The position numbers and the translations under genes are program-made. A stretch of 64,000 nucleotides of DNA from assembly GCF_001653235.2 (NCBI RefSeq), contig NC_035791.1:2294001-2358000 (forward strand), in the 5' to 3' direction. This DNA comes from Pochonia chlamydosporia 170 (taxonomy: Eukaryota > Ascomycota > Sordariomycetes > Hypocreales > Clavicipitaceae). Of the stretch, positions 1-11,935 are shown piece after piece. The notes beneath the pieces are model-generated. The model worked only from the letters and a program-made list of their open reading frames with translations, was not told where the DNA came from and did no database searches. The number at the start of each line of letters is the position of its first letter. The first letter of the stretch is position 1.

Positions 1-2279
1 TGGGAGAATACGCTGCCTTGGCTGTAGCAGGTGTCCTTTCAGATACCGATGCTATATTCCTCGTTGGAACTCGTGCCACACTTCTAAGCAGTGAACTGTT
101 TACCTCCGGCACTCACGGCATGCTAGCTGTGCGCACCTCTGTGGCAAATATTACAAAGGCAGCGGGCCGTATTCCCTTTGAGATAACTTGCGTCAACGGT
201 CCTGCCGAAACAGTTGTTGGAGGCTCACTCGCTGATTTGGATACTCTCTCAGCGGCCCTGGCGGTGCATGGATACAAGACAGTTCTGCTGGATGTCGCTC
301 ATGCCTACCACACGAGCCAGATGGACTCTCTGCTGGATGATTTTGTAAAAGAGTCTCGAGCAGTCCAGTGCAAGAAGCCCACTATCCCCATCATATCTCC
401 CCGATATGCTAGACCCCTAAGCCCGGACGACCTCATCGACGTTTCCTACCTTGCTGCTGCCACTAGGGAAACGGTAAACTTCGCCGGAGCTCTCACCGCA
501 GCATTCGAGTCTGGCATCGTGTCTGAGTCCACCATGTGGCTTGAGTTGGGCCACCATCCTACCTGCTGCGGTTTCATAAGCCGTACGCTGCCGTCAGCCC
601 AGGCCATATACCCAAGCTTACACCAAGATATTGAAAACTGGTCAACACTGGCCAAAGCCCTGAGCGCCTTGTATGCTGCCGGCTTAGACATTGACTGGGA
701 CGAGTATCACCGGCCGTTTGAGCCAGCGCTTCGGCTAGTTGACACGCCGACATACGCTTGGAATAACAGCAATTATTGGATCCAGTATCGCGGAGATTGG
801 AATCTCGCCAAGGGACAAGTTGAATCTGAATCTAAATCTGGAACTTCGTTGGGCGTAAATGGCTTTCAGACATCCAGTATACACCGTATTGTATCAGAGC
901 AATATGACGGTTCGAAAGCAATAGTATCCTCTGAAACCAGCATTACGGATTCATCGCTTCAAGATGTAGTAGATGGTCACGCCATGAACGGCTACGGCGT
1001 TGCATCTTCTGTAAGTAACCCCTGTCCAAGTCCCAAACATTAGCAGAACCATTTCCTCACATATTGTTAGTTCCTACACGCAGATATGGCATACACACTT
1101 GCAAAACGTATATCCGACAAATGCTTCCCCAACTCCTCAGTGGGCATCAACGTCACAGATTTCGAATACCACGACCCAGTAGTCAAACAGCTGGCCACCA
1201 ACACCTCCCAGCCGATCCTCACAACCGCAGAAGCCGACCTTGACCTCAAACAAGTCCACATCAAGTGGTTCAACCCGGCAAAGCAACTATGGTACTGCCA
1301 CGCCAAGGCCTCCTACGAAGATCCCTCATCCTGGCTGTCAAAATGGTCTCTCTCCGCGTCATTGGTGTCCAGTCGTGTCCAAGTCCTCAATGATATGGTC
1401 GCTTCCGGAAAGGCCAACAAGCTCACCACTTCCCTCGCCTACGGCCTCTTCGGCAAACTCGTCGACTACTCAGCCATGTATCGCGCAATTGAGTCCGTCA
1501 TTCTGAACGGGGACGAAGCAGTTGCTGAAGTTGTGTTTCCCCCTGACACCAGCGGGACGTGGACTGTGCCGCCACACTTTATAGACGGTGTTGTTTCTCT
1601 GTCAGGATTCATTCTCAATGGCGGGACAAACTTTGACAACACGAACAACTTTTTCGTCACGCCCTCTTGGAAGTCTATGCGTTTTGCAAGGCCATTGGCG
1701 CCCGGGGGCCGATACATCGCTTATGTGAGAATGGTTCGTGTGGGCAGCCACTCGTTTGCTGGCGATGTGTACATTCTGCAAGAGGGGGAAATCGTCGGTG
1801 TAGTAGAGGCCATTCTGTTCAGACAATGGCCAAGGTCAATGCTCAACCGTTTCTTTACCCCTTGGGACTTGCAAACCAAGATAGCGGCATCGTCTCCAAG
1901 TAGCGAGCATTCGGCCCCTCCCGCTGATGTTTTTACGCCTCTTAGTCGGGCTAGGACACCAGACTCTACCCATGTAGACGCGCAGCCGGTTCAGAAGAAG
2001 GTATCATCACCTCCACTGGAGAATGAACCAGCGAAAAATACGCTCATCCCACGAGCATTCGCCTTGATTGCAGAGGAACTCTGCGTCGAGGTCAACCAGC
2101 TTCAAGATGAGGCGCGGATTGTAGATCTGGGTCTTGACTCGCTCATGTCGCTGGTTATATCGCAGAAATTGCGAGAAAATCTGGGCGTAGAGATTAGGGA
2201 TGCGTTTTTCTTGGAAATTTCTACTATTGGGGAGCTGAAGAGCTTGCTGAAGTTGGGGGGCACACCTAGTAGAGGGTAG
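1..2279 (+). CDS. Non-reducing polyketide synthase, 3' part (AT end, PT domain, ACP), partial at window edge
   Basis: This is the C-terminal 738 residues of an iterative type I polyketide synthase. Exons are <1..1010 and 1071..2279; the 60-nt intron is in phase and removes a stop codon. The window opens on LGEYAAL, so the acyltransferase nucleophile serine (GHSLGEY motif) lies just upstream. The AT histidine is in AYHTSQMD. The product-template domain carries the dyad histidine in DGHAMNG, then FLHADMAYTL after the splice, and an aspartate in HFIDGVVSLSGF. A single ACP follows, with its phosphopantetheine serine in LGLDSLMSL. The protein stops about 35 residues after that motif. No thioesterase fits before the opposing CDC37 gene, which suggests a TE-less group that uses a separate hydrolase. 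The KS and SAT regions, the product and most cluster genes would lie to the left. Family assignment is firm; the product is unknown. Confidence 0.93.
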
Positions 2280-2877
2280 GCTGAATGACGTAACGATAGG
2301 TAATATGATGGCTGATGATAGTAGAAGAAGATGGCTAAAATTTCGTGCGAAGAAGGTGTGGGAAGCACATGAATTCTAGCTTTATATTCCACCCTTTGAG
2401 ATGTTGAACTGTGCAGAATCGTTTTGTATTTCGTCGCGAGCTGGTCCATCCTGTACTTATCAGCCACTTGTACCGGGGGCCAGAAAGAATAGAGAGATAT
2501 ATTGAGGTTCACCTTTCCTATAGTCACTTACTATAATATAAAACCGGTAAAGGTAGTCACTAGTTCGCGTCAACGCTATGTACAATTGACAGTGAATCCT
2601 GACTGGCAATAACAGCTCTAATAATGAAGGCGGGTAACTTGCATACCAGAATCCCGTATAGGTGAACAGCCTTTCGCAGATTGAGATTGTCACAAGATCA
2701 TGAGAGTTCAAGGGAGCGCATTCGAAGTACTGATATTATATACCCGTTGTATCTGTGGTCTGAGTAGCATTGTATAGGACTTCATCGATTAGAGAACACA
2801 AACACGGACCAATTACCAAGAAATATATTCCCATTCCTATATGCATCGGGTATCAACATAACCCCAGACCGTACAGT
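2280..2877. other. Convergent intergenic spacer, PKS to CDC37
   Basis: The 598 bases between the two facing stop codons contain no coding pattern on either strand. Only 3' untranslated sequence and terminators are expected. There is no room here for a PKS thioesterase domain. Confidence 0.7.
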
Positions 2878-4487
2878 TTATTCCGGATCGCCCGCAGGTC
2901 CGTCTACTTCTACTTCCGCTTCCGCTTCCGCTTCCGCCTTAGCAGCAGCTTCCATATCCTTCCACTGTTTCTGGCCTTCCTCTGTCGTAGCATCAATGAT
3001 TTGTTCCTCGAGACTCAAAATATTTGCCTATGGCAAAGTGTCAGTTCATTCCCGGTTCAACACAACGGCACTTTGATCAACTTACCTCTCCAAACAGGGC
3101 TACCAACTCTTCAGCCTCATCCACCTTCATTTTACCCAGAACCCTATTCACCTCATCCAGTTCTCCTGATTCGAGTGCCTTCTTCATATCCGGCTGGAAT
3201 GCGTCAAAGATTTCCCGAGCGCGCTGCTCATCCGTGTCCTGGCTATCAGCTGCAGGAACCTTGATTTGAATAACAGTCCCTGGTTCTACAGCATGCAGTT
3301 GGATTTGCTCAACACCTTCCTCTGGTTCCTTCGCGCGCTCTGCAAGAATTTCTCTCGACCTGTTTTTAATGCGCAGGTAGGTGTCTTGGACGTCCTTGTA
3401 GAACACTTCCTGCGCTTGGTGACCTTTTGTGGTGACCCTCTTGAAGAAAAGTCCGACGCCATCTTTCCCGAGCAGTCTGCAGTATTGAAGTAACAGAGCT
3501 TGGTGAACGCATTGGCGAGAATAGTCATCCTTTTTCTCCAGCGCGGCATCAAAGGCCAGCACCAAAAGACCATCTGTCTCTCTTTCGGTCACAATCTGTG
3601 GGTTTTGCGAGAGGAACTGCAGACTTGCAGCGTAGTCCTTGGAATCAATCTGCGCAAATTTCTTGGCTGCTGGAGATGCCTCGATATCTTCATCATCGTT
3701 CACCTTGACCTTCTCGCCAGATGACTGGGAGCCCGAAGCCGCAGCGTTGGGATTCAAAAGTTCCACTTCCGTAGACGCTTGCTTCTTTTCAGACGGTTTC
3801 GCCTTTGCAACGTGCGAGCTATCGAATCCAGTGTGAATGTCAGCGCTGGTGATTTTCTTGCCCTCCTCTTTTAGCAGCTTCTCGAGTTTCGGCGTTAGCT
3901 CCCTTTGCATTTCGTTAATCTTGTCCACATGTCCCTCAAGCTCCGTCATCATAGCCTGATATCGGTCCTCAGGCTTCTTCGCATCCAACGCTTTGTTGAC
4001 TTCGTCGAGCAGCGCCGCCATCATCTGCGAATAAGTCTTGGGCTCCTTGCCATCGCTATGCAATCCCTCCGGTCGCGGGGGAACTTGATCGTCCTTTGGG
4101 TCGCCGCCCGATTCCATGACAGCCTTGAAAGCTATTTCACCAGGGTTTCTGCCAGCTGCCTCTGAGGCATGGGCCTTGAGGGACGCCAGCAGAGAAGAAA
4201 TGCGCTTCAAAAGTCCATCATGGATGAGCCGTTCGTATTTGTATGCTTCGATTTGTAGCTTCCGTTGTTGACGCTCTTGGTGGATTTGGTTCTGCTTCGC
4301 GCGAATAAAAGATCTTTTGTCAACGTTGGGATGGACCTCAATGTCGGAGTCGTCGCTGAGCTCCAGTGCGTCCTGCAACAAAAGTCAGTCAGCAACAGGA
4401 CTATGATGCCATCCTCATCCATGCGGGGGAGGGGTCCTTGAGGGTTGGAGCTTGACTACGAACCCATTTGCTATAGTCGACTGGCAT
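2878..4487 (-). CDS. cdc37: Hsp90 co-chaperone Cdc37
   Basis: This protein delivers client kinases to Hsp90 in the cytosol. The exons are complement(2878..3027, 3086..4372, 4464..4487), giving 486 residues. The first exon is only 24 nt and encodes MPVDYSKW; it splices to DALELSDDSDIEV. This restores the invariant Cdc37 N-terminus, whose Ser14 and Ser17 correspond to the casein kinase 2 sites known in yeast. A coiled-coil kinase-binding region follows (about residues 30-190), then the Hsp90-binding middle domain (about 220-400). The C-terminal domain ends in an acidic AEAEAEAEVEVD tail encoded by a GA-rich hexamer run in the last exon. Without the two introns the reading frame would miss both ends of the protein. 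The next gene upstream is MOT1 on the same strand. Confidence 0.95.
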
Positions 4488-5217
4488 TCTGATTGCGAAT
4501 TCGAGTCCAACAGAAACACGTGGCCAAAATTGCTGCACGAGAAGAGAAAACAAAAATGTCTTGTCTTGCTCTGGCGTCAAGAAGGTGATGGAACTTGAAG
4601 CTCTCGACTAGTGCGGGACAAAAGCCCAAGAAGATTCTAGCACTGACCTTGGAGCTTGGCGGGGTAACTTAGCCCACATGCATGTTGTAAAAGAACCAGC
4701 AGGCCAAGGCAGGCCAGACTTGACCAGGCAACATCGACCTCCAGATGTCCATTACCTGTGGCTGCTTGTACCCCCCAGACAATAATAACAAGTCTGGTGT
4801 CAGCACATGAGTCCATCTAGATCTCAGCAACATTGACAGATCCGTCATCAGCCTTTTCGAGCTGTTGATAGTCAATTCCGTGTTATTTAACCTCGTTGCA
4901 CAAAGTAACCCAATGGTTCGAAATCAGCCCTTGAGACGTGAAAAGAGAAACGGAAGCCAAGGCAAGACTCCCTCATAACTTCATGTCGCCCCATATGGAA
5001 CAATCGTACAAATTCTCCGCTGCAATAGTATACTATTTACTGTACAAAATCCCAAATGCACTCGCTAGCCGTTATACGCCAGGCATGTCCAAATAATGCT
5101 CCCAAAATATCAAGTCCAGCGTACTCCGAGATACTACCATCCAGAAAAAAAAAAGACAGACAGGTTGGCTCGTCTTTCGAGTTGTCTTCTGTCTTCTCCG
5201 GCGTTGAATCAATAGCC
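4488..5217. other. Intergenic, CDC37 promoter and MOT1 3' region
   Basis: This is 730 bases between two minus-strand genes. It should hold the CDC37 promoter and the MOT1 3' untranslated region. I see a short A run near 5147 but no gene. Confidence 0.6.
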
Positions 5218-8200
5218 TCATGACATGGTCTTCATGAAATCATCCAGGTCAAAGCTCTCTTCGTACTGCTTATTGTCCCATAGTTCCCCTAGGTCATCCA
5301 GCCAAGCCTTTTTACCTGGCTGGCGCAGTACATCGCCAGTCTCAATATCCACCATGTCCTCTTCTCGTCCGTCCACTTCCTTTTGCGGCTTATCCGTTAT
5401 CAGGTTTGGTCCCGAGTCACCTAGGTTGAATAGATCAAGAATCTGGTCTGTATCCATCGTTGACAGCCCCGCGTTTTGCTGATTGACCACGGTCGATGCT
5501 ACATCAATCTTGAATCGTTGGAGACTGAGAATCTTCTCTTCCAACGTGCCACGAGTAATCAGTCGGTACACGTTGACCACCTTCTTCTGTCCAATTCTGT
5601 GTGCTCGGTCCATAGCCTGCAAATCTTTTTGCGGGTTCCAGTCATGTTCCACGAAAATGACGGTATCAGCACCCGTAAGATTGAGACCGAGGCCACCGAC
5701 ACTAGTTGTCAAAAGTAACACATCGTATGATGGATCACTGTTAAACTTGTTGACAATATCCTGTCTCTTATTCGCCTCAACAGATCCATCCAATCGAAGG
5801 TGAGAAACCGACGGTAAGAGCTCTCTCAGAACCTTCTTCTCCACCATGTCCAGCATTTCCTTCATCTGACAGAAAATAAGTGCTCTGTGTGGCTTGATGG
5901 GCTGATACAGGGGATCATTAGTATCCCCGTCATCCCCACCAATGCCACAGTCAACCAAAAGGTCCTTCAAGGCAGTGAGTTTAGGTGCGTGGATTGTGTC
6001 CTCAATCGACGTTCCTTGCTTCTGCAAGATCTTCTGCGTATCGTCGTAGGTAGGGCTGCCTGGCTTCATAACCATCGCCGGTGAATTGCATAACTTCCGC
6101 ATGTACTGCAGAGCTTGGAAAATGTGCTGCTTTGCCTCCTTGTCGTCACGACCGGCCTCAGCCTGCAGCTTCTTGCCTTGCTTCTTGGTGAAGTCTTCAA
6201 ATAACTTCTTCTGCAGGTCGCTTAGGTCACAGTAGTAATTTTGAAGGATCTTCGGCGGCAGGTCATTCAACACCTCTTCCTTCAACCGACGCAGCAAGAA
6301 TGGTAGCACTTGCTTGTGTAAAGCTTCAATTGCCAATGCTCCCGCTTCCTGTTCCTTTGAGGAGGCCTTGCTGAAACGGCTTGCCGCGATGGGCTTGGCG
6401 AATCGATCCAGGAACACCTTCTCGGCCCCGAGGAAACCTGGCATGAGGAAGTCGAACAGGGACCAGAGCTCCAAGACATTGTTCTGAATTGGCGTGCCCG
6501 TCAGGATGAGGCGGTGGTTGCTGGCAAGCCTCTTGACAGCCTGAGTAATCTTGGCCTTGGGATTCTTGATCAAATGGCCCTCGTCAAGAACCACATAGTT
6601 CCAGCTGTGCTTGTCCAGAATATCCGTGTCATTCCTGCAGACGTCGTACGACGTTACCACGATGTCGGTCTCCCCCAGTTTATCTCTCATCGTTTTGCGC
6701 TCGGCCGGCGGTCCTACATAGGCCGTAACAGTAAGGAACGGCGCATACGTCTTGATTTCTTGTTGCCAATGTCCAGAAAGTGTTGGGGGACAGACAATGA
6801 GGGATGGTAGCCGTCTAACGTCGGCAGCGCCCGTCTTGGCGAATTCCTCTTGCCGTTGGTGATGGTCGCTTGCTACAATGCAAATGGTTTGGAGTGTCTT
6901 GCCCAAGCCCATGTCGTCACAAAGAATGCCATGAAGGTGATATTTGTTGAGGAAGTGGAGCCAGTTTACGCCTTCTTGCTGGTAGGACCGCAGTTCGGCC
7001 TTGATGGCAACGGGTATCTGGAACTGCTCAACTTTCTTCGGGTCCAAAAGTTGTGCAATAAAAGTTCGCTCCCGGTCTCGGCCCTTGAGGAGTTCTTCAG
7101 ACAGGCCAGGGGGGTCAGGAATGCCCGCTTCCAGCGGAACAAGCTTCACCAAAGTTGCAAACGACGTTGTTGCGATAAGTCGAATCTCGTTGTCGGAGTC
7201 GCTCATTCGGCCAAGAACGGGTACAATGAGGAAGATAACATATGGCAAGATGGCGTCACCCATGACTGCGATCAAGTGGTAGATGGCCTCAGTGACGCCC
7301 TGGCGGAAGTTCAGATCCAAGGGATTGGTAATTGACGGGAGAACCTTTTCAACGAGAGCAGTCATGCCTTCCACCGTAATTACACTGCAGATTGTGGCAA
7401 GACACTTGGCTGCCATGTACCGGAACACCGAGAGCTCCGAGTGAAGTGCCTTGATAACAAGGGGCAACATTTTCATGACGAAAGGACGCAGGGCAACGTC
7501 CAGAGTTGGAGTCATCGTTCGGATGACGGACATGGCATCGACGATCTCTTGGCCAAAGACATTCTCAGGGTCCTTGGCTTCTGTCGGGAGGTCGCCGGAG
7601 AAGGCCCTGACCATGGGCTCTTCCATGAAGCTTCGAAGACTTGGAACTGTTTCCAGCAAGGTTGCCCCGTACGCTTTTGACAAAATCTCAAGAGCCTCCT
7701 TGGCACCGCGTCGTGTAATTCTAGCAGCTTTAGCTTCCTTGGCCCACTTGGCAGCATCAGGGTGATCGACTCTATCTTCCTCCTTTTGCATGGAGAGGAT
7801 GCAGGAGGTCTTGGCGGCATGAACAGGGAATTCTGGCGTCTCGGCAACCTCCACACAGGAGAACTTGACAAGATTGGCGACAACTTTATCAGCAGGCCCC
7901 TTCCGGCCCTTTTCAGCGAAGAGCTGTACAAGCCTCGCAATAGTTGCCGATGACCGGTTTTGGAGGAGCTGGTTCTCTTCGGTTTTGACCGAGTCCATGA
8001 TACCTTTGATCAACGGGCTTGGCTTCTTAGGAAGCAGCTTCATTGCAACCATGGCACAAGCAGCGCCGGCTTTGATCCTGGTATCACGCGCGTCTTTGAA
8101 CGCTTTGGCTTCCCCAATGGCCGCTACTGCGACATTTCTAGCCTCAGCCAGCTGCTGGCTAGCTATTAGGCGCTGTCCAGGAGGCATTATCTTCTTGAGC

Positions 8201-10899
8201 CTCTCGAAATCATCCCCGACACACTTTTCTGCTGTGGCAATTGAAAAGGCACTTGGTCCTGCTTCTGGCTCGCCTTGAACGACGACTGGAAGAACTGGAA
8301 GCTTGCCGTGCGATACTTTACCATGATCACGGAACAGGTGGATGAGCTGCTGGCATTGGGTTCTGGCGCGTTGCACAAAATTGACCAAATCTCTATATGA
8401 TGAAGGTCTTTCGAGCTCGACTATGCGCTGCAGCTGTTCAGTGTATCGAGCAGGTTCGTCTGCGGTTGCACAGCTCTTGGCAAATTCATCCACAACCAAG
8501 CAGGCAGTAAGCTGCGTGGAAGAGAAGGCAGAAGTCAAACCAGGCACCAGCAGGGCATCGTAATCATCGAGATTTGACGATGGTACAAGGGACATGATTT
8601 TGCCCATGGCACTGGCTGCTGACACCCGAGATCGAATTAGCACGTCCATGCCTACCAAGTCAACGTCACCTTGCATCATATGGCCATCGACATCGTGAGT
8701 CATTCCTGTCGACACGGGCTCTTCAGCTTTGGTAGACTTGCGACGTCGCTTAGGCGCTCTATCTGCACCATCGGGAGAGGACAGTCGTCGACCGGATGGG
8801 GGACCCATGCCCTGTGCCGAGTAGGTTCCACCTGAAGGTTTTTGGAAGAGAGTTGCATTCATCGGGATAGGATTTCGCGAGACGCCGATCGGGTGTAGCG
8901 TAAGTTCCATGAGGGGGTCAATGTGAGGTGCAAACTCGTCTGCGAGAACGGCTGGGTTCTTCGCCAAGGTGCCGACCAGGGCATTCCACAACTCCAACGA
9001 CATGTTAAGTGTCTCTACATCCCTTTCGACGAGGATGTTTTGGAAAATGAGTCGAAGAATTCGGCCATTAAGCCAGCCGTGTGAAGTATCATCGCCAAGG
9101 TTGGCAAACGTAAGCAAGGCCTTCAATACGGCGAGACGCACAGACGTGATGGTATGACGGAGGAAGGGGTACAAACGTGGCACGAGCAGAGTGAAGGATC
9201 TCTCCTCATCCTGTGCTGCGGATGCCTTCATAGCCTCTAGGACTTCCGGGAAGCCACACAAGGTGGCGAGAAGGTCCATGATGCGCCCAGTGCTTGCGCT
9301 GAGATCGTCGCCAAGATTGGAAAGACTCTCCCAAACAATACTTGTCAATCCATCCAGCTGATCCGGGCGCATCGTGACAAATTCCTTTGCCATAGGAATA
9401 AGGGTTGCAGCGCTCACGGATCTCACATCGTCGTCCATATCACCCAGACCCTTCATAACTGCCTTGATGATGCCATCGATCATGTCGCCATCCTGCAAAA
9501 GGAGGTCCTTTCTCACAGCAACGACGTATCGGAGTCCGACCATGCCACCATGGCACACAGCCCAGACCGGGCGCTCTAATTCGAGGTCCTCCTGCATCAC
9601 CATGCGATATAAGATCCGGTAAATGTCATAAACCGAGGTGGAAGGAATGTGCTTCAAGGCTGAACCAAGTGTCTGGCCTATGGTCTCCCTTATAGGCGCC
9701 ACCGAGGTGTCTGAACTGTAATCGGTAAATCGATCCAACATCAATACAGAGCAAAGCCGGCAGGCAAGGTCATCCAACCACTTCTTATTCAGGGATTCAT
9801 TATCCTCCATGCCCTTCCCACGTATTCTTCCAGCGCCTCCACCATGGACCCTGATGACTTCTCTCAGGCCCATTGCCGCGCCATGACGGGTTTCCCACGA
9901 CGGATCGAACAGGTCGATCTTGAGAAAGTCACACAGTCGTTCATATGGCCACTCAGCACCTTCCATGGTATCTTCCGCCTCCAGTTCCGATTTGATAGGT
10001 ATGACAGGGCCCTTAAATTCGCTAACAACTTTGGTTCCTTCGTCGACATCGGAGGGCCGGTCGAGGTTAAAATAGTCATTCATCTTGCCATTCTTCTTGG
10101 ATTCTCCTTCTGCCATGGGAGTTTCGTCAGCGCCTAGACCCTCAGATCCGGCAGTGGTAGAGCGTCGCAGCGAAAGGTCGCCAAACCCTCCTTTACCTTG
10201 AGAGGCCTTCATCGCCTCTCTCTTTCGTTTTCGTTTCAGTACATTGAGTTGTCTTGAGCTGAGTTGTGAGTCCTCTCCACCTTGACTCTGAGATATGCTG
10301 TCGCTTCGAGTAATTCCATTCCCATTGCTACCTTCGATGGGGGTCATGGGCACAGCCTGACTGTCGGCGACAACAGGCATCTCCTCGTCCTCAAATTTGC
10401 GTCCCAACAAGCCAAGTCGGCCTAGTAGAGTTTTCTTCTGATGCTCTAGTCTCGCTTGGGGATCAAGTGCAGCTAAGTTGTATTCGATACCACCGCCACG
10501 GAGCAGTTCTCTCCCGTAATTTAATATTGAGTGAACATTAAGGGACTCAAACTTGAGTAGGTCATCTTCGGTGAGGAGAGTATCCTTATCGCCCTCTTCT
10601 TTCTTGATGTGGCCATTCTCGCCAGTATCCTCTTCCTTCTTTGGCGCTGGAAGAGCATCTTCCTCATTGGGGTCATAGAGAGGGGCATTTTCAACGATTT
10701 TGCCGATAGCCTTGGCTGCGGTGCTGCGGGTTTCCCAATCCTTGTGACGCAGGTAGGGAACAACGCGGGACAAGAGGTTAAACAGTTCATCGGGGTGTTG
10801 TTTTTGCCAATCTGCAAGCTGGTTGACAGCGGTTTCTCGTATCAGTCTGGTGCTTCCCGTTTCGAGGATAGTCACCAGCCTGTCCAGTCTGGATGCCAT
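5218..10899 (-). CDS. mot1: TATA-binding protein-associated ATPase Mot1/BTAF1
   Basis: This 1,893-residue nuclear Swi2/Snf2 ATPase uses ATP to strip TBP from DNA and so redistributes RNA polymerase II initiation. The whole protein is one uninterrupted exon, and its length matches the family. The N-terminal 1,250 or so residues are HEAT repeats that grip TBP (it starts MASRLDRLVTILETGSTRL). They include a charged, nuclear-localisation-like stretch near residue 220 (LKRKRKREAMK). The C-terminal helicase has Walker A in DDMGLGKT (about 1325-1333), the DEGH box (about 1437), TGTPIQNN, motif V in GGLGLNLTGAD (about 1736) and motif VI in RAHRIGQ (about 1765). All motor motifs look intact. It is divergent from SMC3 across a 3.5-kb spacer. 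Confidence 0.97.
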   Translation of the reverse strand: MASRLDRLVTILETGSTRLIRETAVNQLADWQKQHPDELFNLLSRVVPYLRHKDWETRSTAAKAIGKIVENAPLYDPNEEDALPAPKKEEDTGENGHIKKEEGDKDTLLTEDDLLKFESLNVHSILNYGRELLRGGGIEYNLAALDPQARLEHQKKTLLGRLGLLGRKFEDEEMPVVADSQAVPMTPIEGSNGNGITRSDSISQSQGGEDSQLSSRQLNVLKRKRKREAMKASQGKGGFGDLSLRRSTTAGSEGLGADETPMAEGESKKNGKMNDYFNLDRPSDVDEGTKVVSEFKGPVIPIKSELEAEDTMEGAEWPYERLCDFLKIDLFDPSWETRHGAAMGLREVIRVHGGGAGRIRGKGMEDNESLNKKWLDDLACRLCSVLMLDRFTDYSSDTSVAPIRETIGQTLGSALKHIPSTSVYDIYRILYRMVMQEDLELERPVWAVCHGGMVGLRYVVAVRKDLLLQDGDMIDGIIKAVMKGLGDMDDDVRSVSAATLIPMAKEFVTMRPDQLDGLTSIVWESLSNLGDDLSASTGRIMDLLATLCGFPEVLEAMKASAAQDEERSFTLLVPRLYPFLRHTITSVRLAVLKALLTFANLGDDTSHGWLNGRILRLIFQNILVERDVETLNMSLELWNALVGTLAKNPAVLADEFAPHIDPLMELTLHPIGVSRNPIPMNATLFQKPSGGTYSAQGMGPPSGRRLSSPDGADRAPKRRRKSTKAEEPVSTGMTHDVDGHMMQGDVDLVGMDVLIRSRVSAASAMGKIMSLVPSSNLDDYDALLVPGLTSAFSSTQLTACLVVDEFAKSCATADEPARYTEQLQRIVELERPSSYRDLVNFVQRARTQCQQLIHLFRDHGKVSHGKLPVLPVVVQGEPEAGPSAFSIATAEKCVGDDFERLKKIMPPGQRLIASQQLAEARNVAVAAIGEAKAFKDARDTRIKAGAACAMVAMKLLPKKPSPLIKGIMDSVKTEENQLLQNRSSATIARLVQLFAEKGRKGPADKVVANLVKFSCVEVAETPEFPVHAAKTSCILSMQKEEDRVDHPDAAKWAKEAKAARITRRGAKEALEILSKAYGATLLETVPSLRSFMEEPMVRAFSGDLPTEAKDPENVFGQEIVDAMSVIRTMTPTLDVALRPFVMKMLPLVIKALHSELSVFRYMAAKCLATICSVITVEGMTALVEKVLPSITNPLDLNFRQGVTEAIYHLIAVMGDAILPYVIFLIVPVLGRMSDSDNEIRLIATTSFATLVKLVPLEAGIPDPPGLSEELLKGRDRERTFIAQLLDPKKVEQFQIPVAIKAELRSYQQEGVNWLHFLNKYHLHGILCDDMGLGKTLQTICIVASDHHQRQEEFAKTGAADVRRLPSLIVCPPTLSGHWQQEIKTYAPFLTVTAYVGPPAERKTMRDKLGETDIVVTSYDVCRNDTDILDKHSWNYVVLDEGHLIKNPKAKITQAVKRLASNHRLILTGTPIQNNVLELWSLFDFLMPGFLGAEKVFLDRFAKPIAASRFSKASSKEQEAGALAIEALHKQVLPFLLRRLKEEVLNDLPPKILQNYYCDLSDLQKKLFEDFTKKQGKKLQAEAGRDDKEAKQHIFQALQYMRKLCNSPAMVMKPGSPTYDDTQKILQKQGTSIEDTIHAPKLTALKDLLVDCGIGGDDGDTNDPLYQPIKPHRALIFCQMKEMLDMVEKKVLRELLPSVSHLRLDGSVEANKRQDIVNKFNSDPSYDVLLLTTSVGGLGLNLTGADTVIFVEHDWNPQKDLQAMDRAHRIGQKKVVNVYRLITRGTLEEKILSLQRFKIDVASTVVNQQNAGLSTMDTDQILDLFNLGDSGPNLITDKPQKEVDGREEDMVDIETGDVLRQPGKKAWLDDLGELWDNKQYEESFDLDDFMKTMS

Positions 10900-11895
10900 T
10901 GTGTCGAATTAAGAAAAATTAAAATTGATTAATGTGATACGATGCCTCCAGTCATAACGTTGGGTGAAAGGAAGAAGCGAATTGTCGAAAGCGCCGTTGT
11001 CGAGGTGCAGTTACTGGACGAAAGGCCCTCGCACTGCACCCCAGAGAAGCGACGGGTGAATCGCCAATGACAGCAATCAATACTAATGCCAAGTCTGATG
11101 GTAGCTCGATGCTTGATACCGCAAACTGATATCAGGGCCCGTGTATAGATTTAAAACTTGCGATGAAGTGGAGCAACAGACGTGCAGGTTGCTAGATCAC
11201 TTGCACTAAGGCTCATGCATAAAGAGCAAGCACTAGCATGTGTCAGGTGGGCAATGTGCCAGGGGAAATGAGCATGAGTCGACAATGCGTAGAATTAAAA
11301 AAGAATTTCAGAAGAAAGAAAGAAAAACATCAGGTATTATTCCCAGCTTGAGATGCAAAGCCTTGATATGTCCCTAGGTTGGTGTCAAAAAAAGTGTCTG
11401 GTACCTCTAGAAGTGACGACGTTGGAGGAAGTCGTGACCAAGGGAATGCAGCTGCACACACTTGCTATGCCAAGAAAAAAGCAGCTGGCAGAGACGAGGT
11501 CGAGAGGAATGGTGAAGTGCTACTGTGGCGCGCAGCTTTGACAAGGTGTGGCGGCTGCGGCGGTGCGAGAGTGCAGCTGAATATTTGCTGACTCGGCTGT
11601 GGTGAGGCAGGGAAGGAGGGGGGGACCAGACAGGTGACGGGCGAGACGGGCAACGGAGCGGGAGAAATCGAGTGGAGGGCAGGCCCGGTCTTTGTATAAT
11701 GTGTGTCCTGTATTTTTATACACGCCAGCACGCGCCGCCCGCCACGCCAACCAACGGTTTCTGTCGCTGTGTTTCGCTTAATTTCCCTCTTGGTGTGGCT
11801 AGCCCCGTTTCGTTCGTGCTTTCTGGAGCAAGTCGAGTGTGGGCTCCGCACCAGCTCCAGTGCCTCACGCCCAAGTGTCCAGTCAACTGGTCTTG

Positions 11896-11935
11896 ACCAG
11901 TCCTGTCCAGTCCTGTCCAGTCCTGTGGCCAGGCC
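11896..11935. repeat. Tandem decamer repeat (CCAGTCCTGT)
   Basis: The ten-base unit CCAGTCCTGT occurs three times in direct succession, between about 11897 and 11926, and then decays into GGCCAGGCC. It lies in non-coding DNA between MOT1 and SMC3. Confidence 0.85.

Noticed and set aside
2280..2877. A hidden PKS thioesterase exon
   Set aside because: Only 598 bases with frequent stops in all plus-strand frames remain before CDC37, too short for a thioesterase domain.
7865..8278. 137-codon plus-strand frame inside MOT1
   Set aside because: It is antisense to an intact, conserved HEAT-repeat region.
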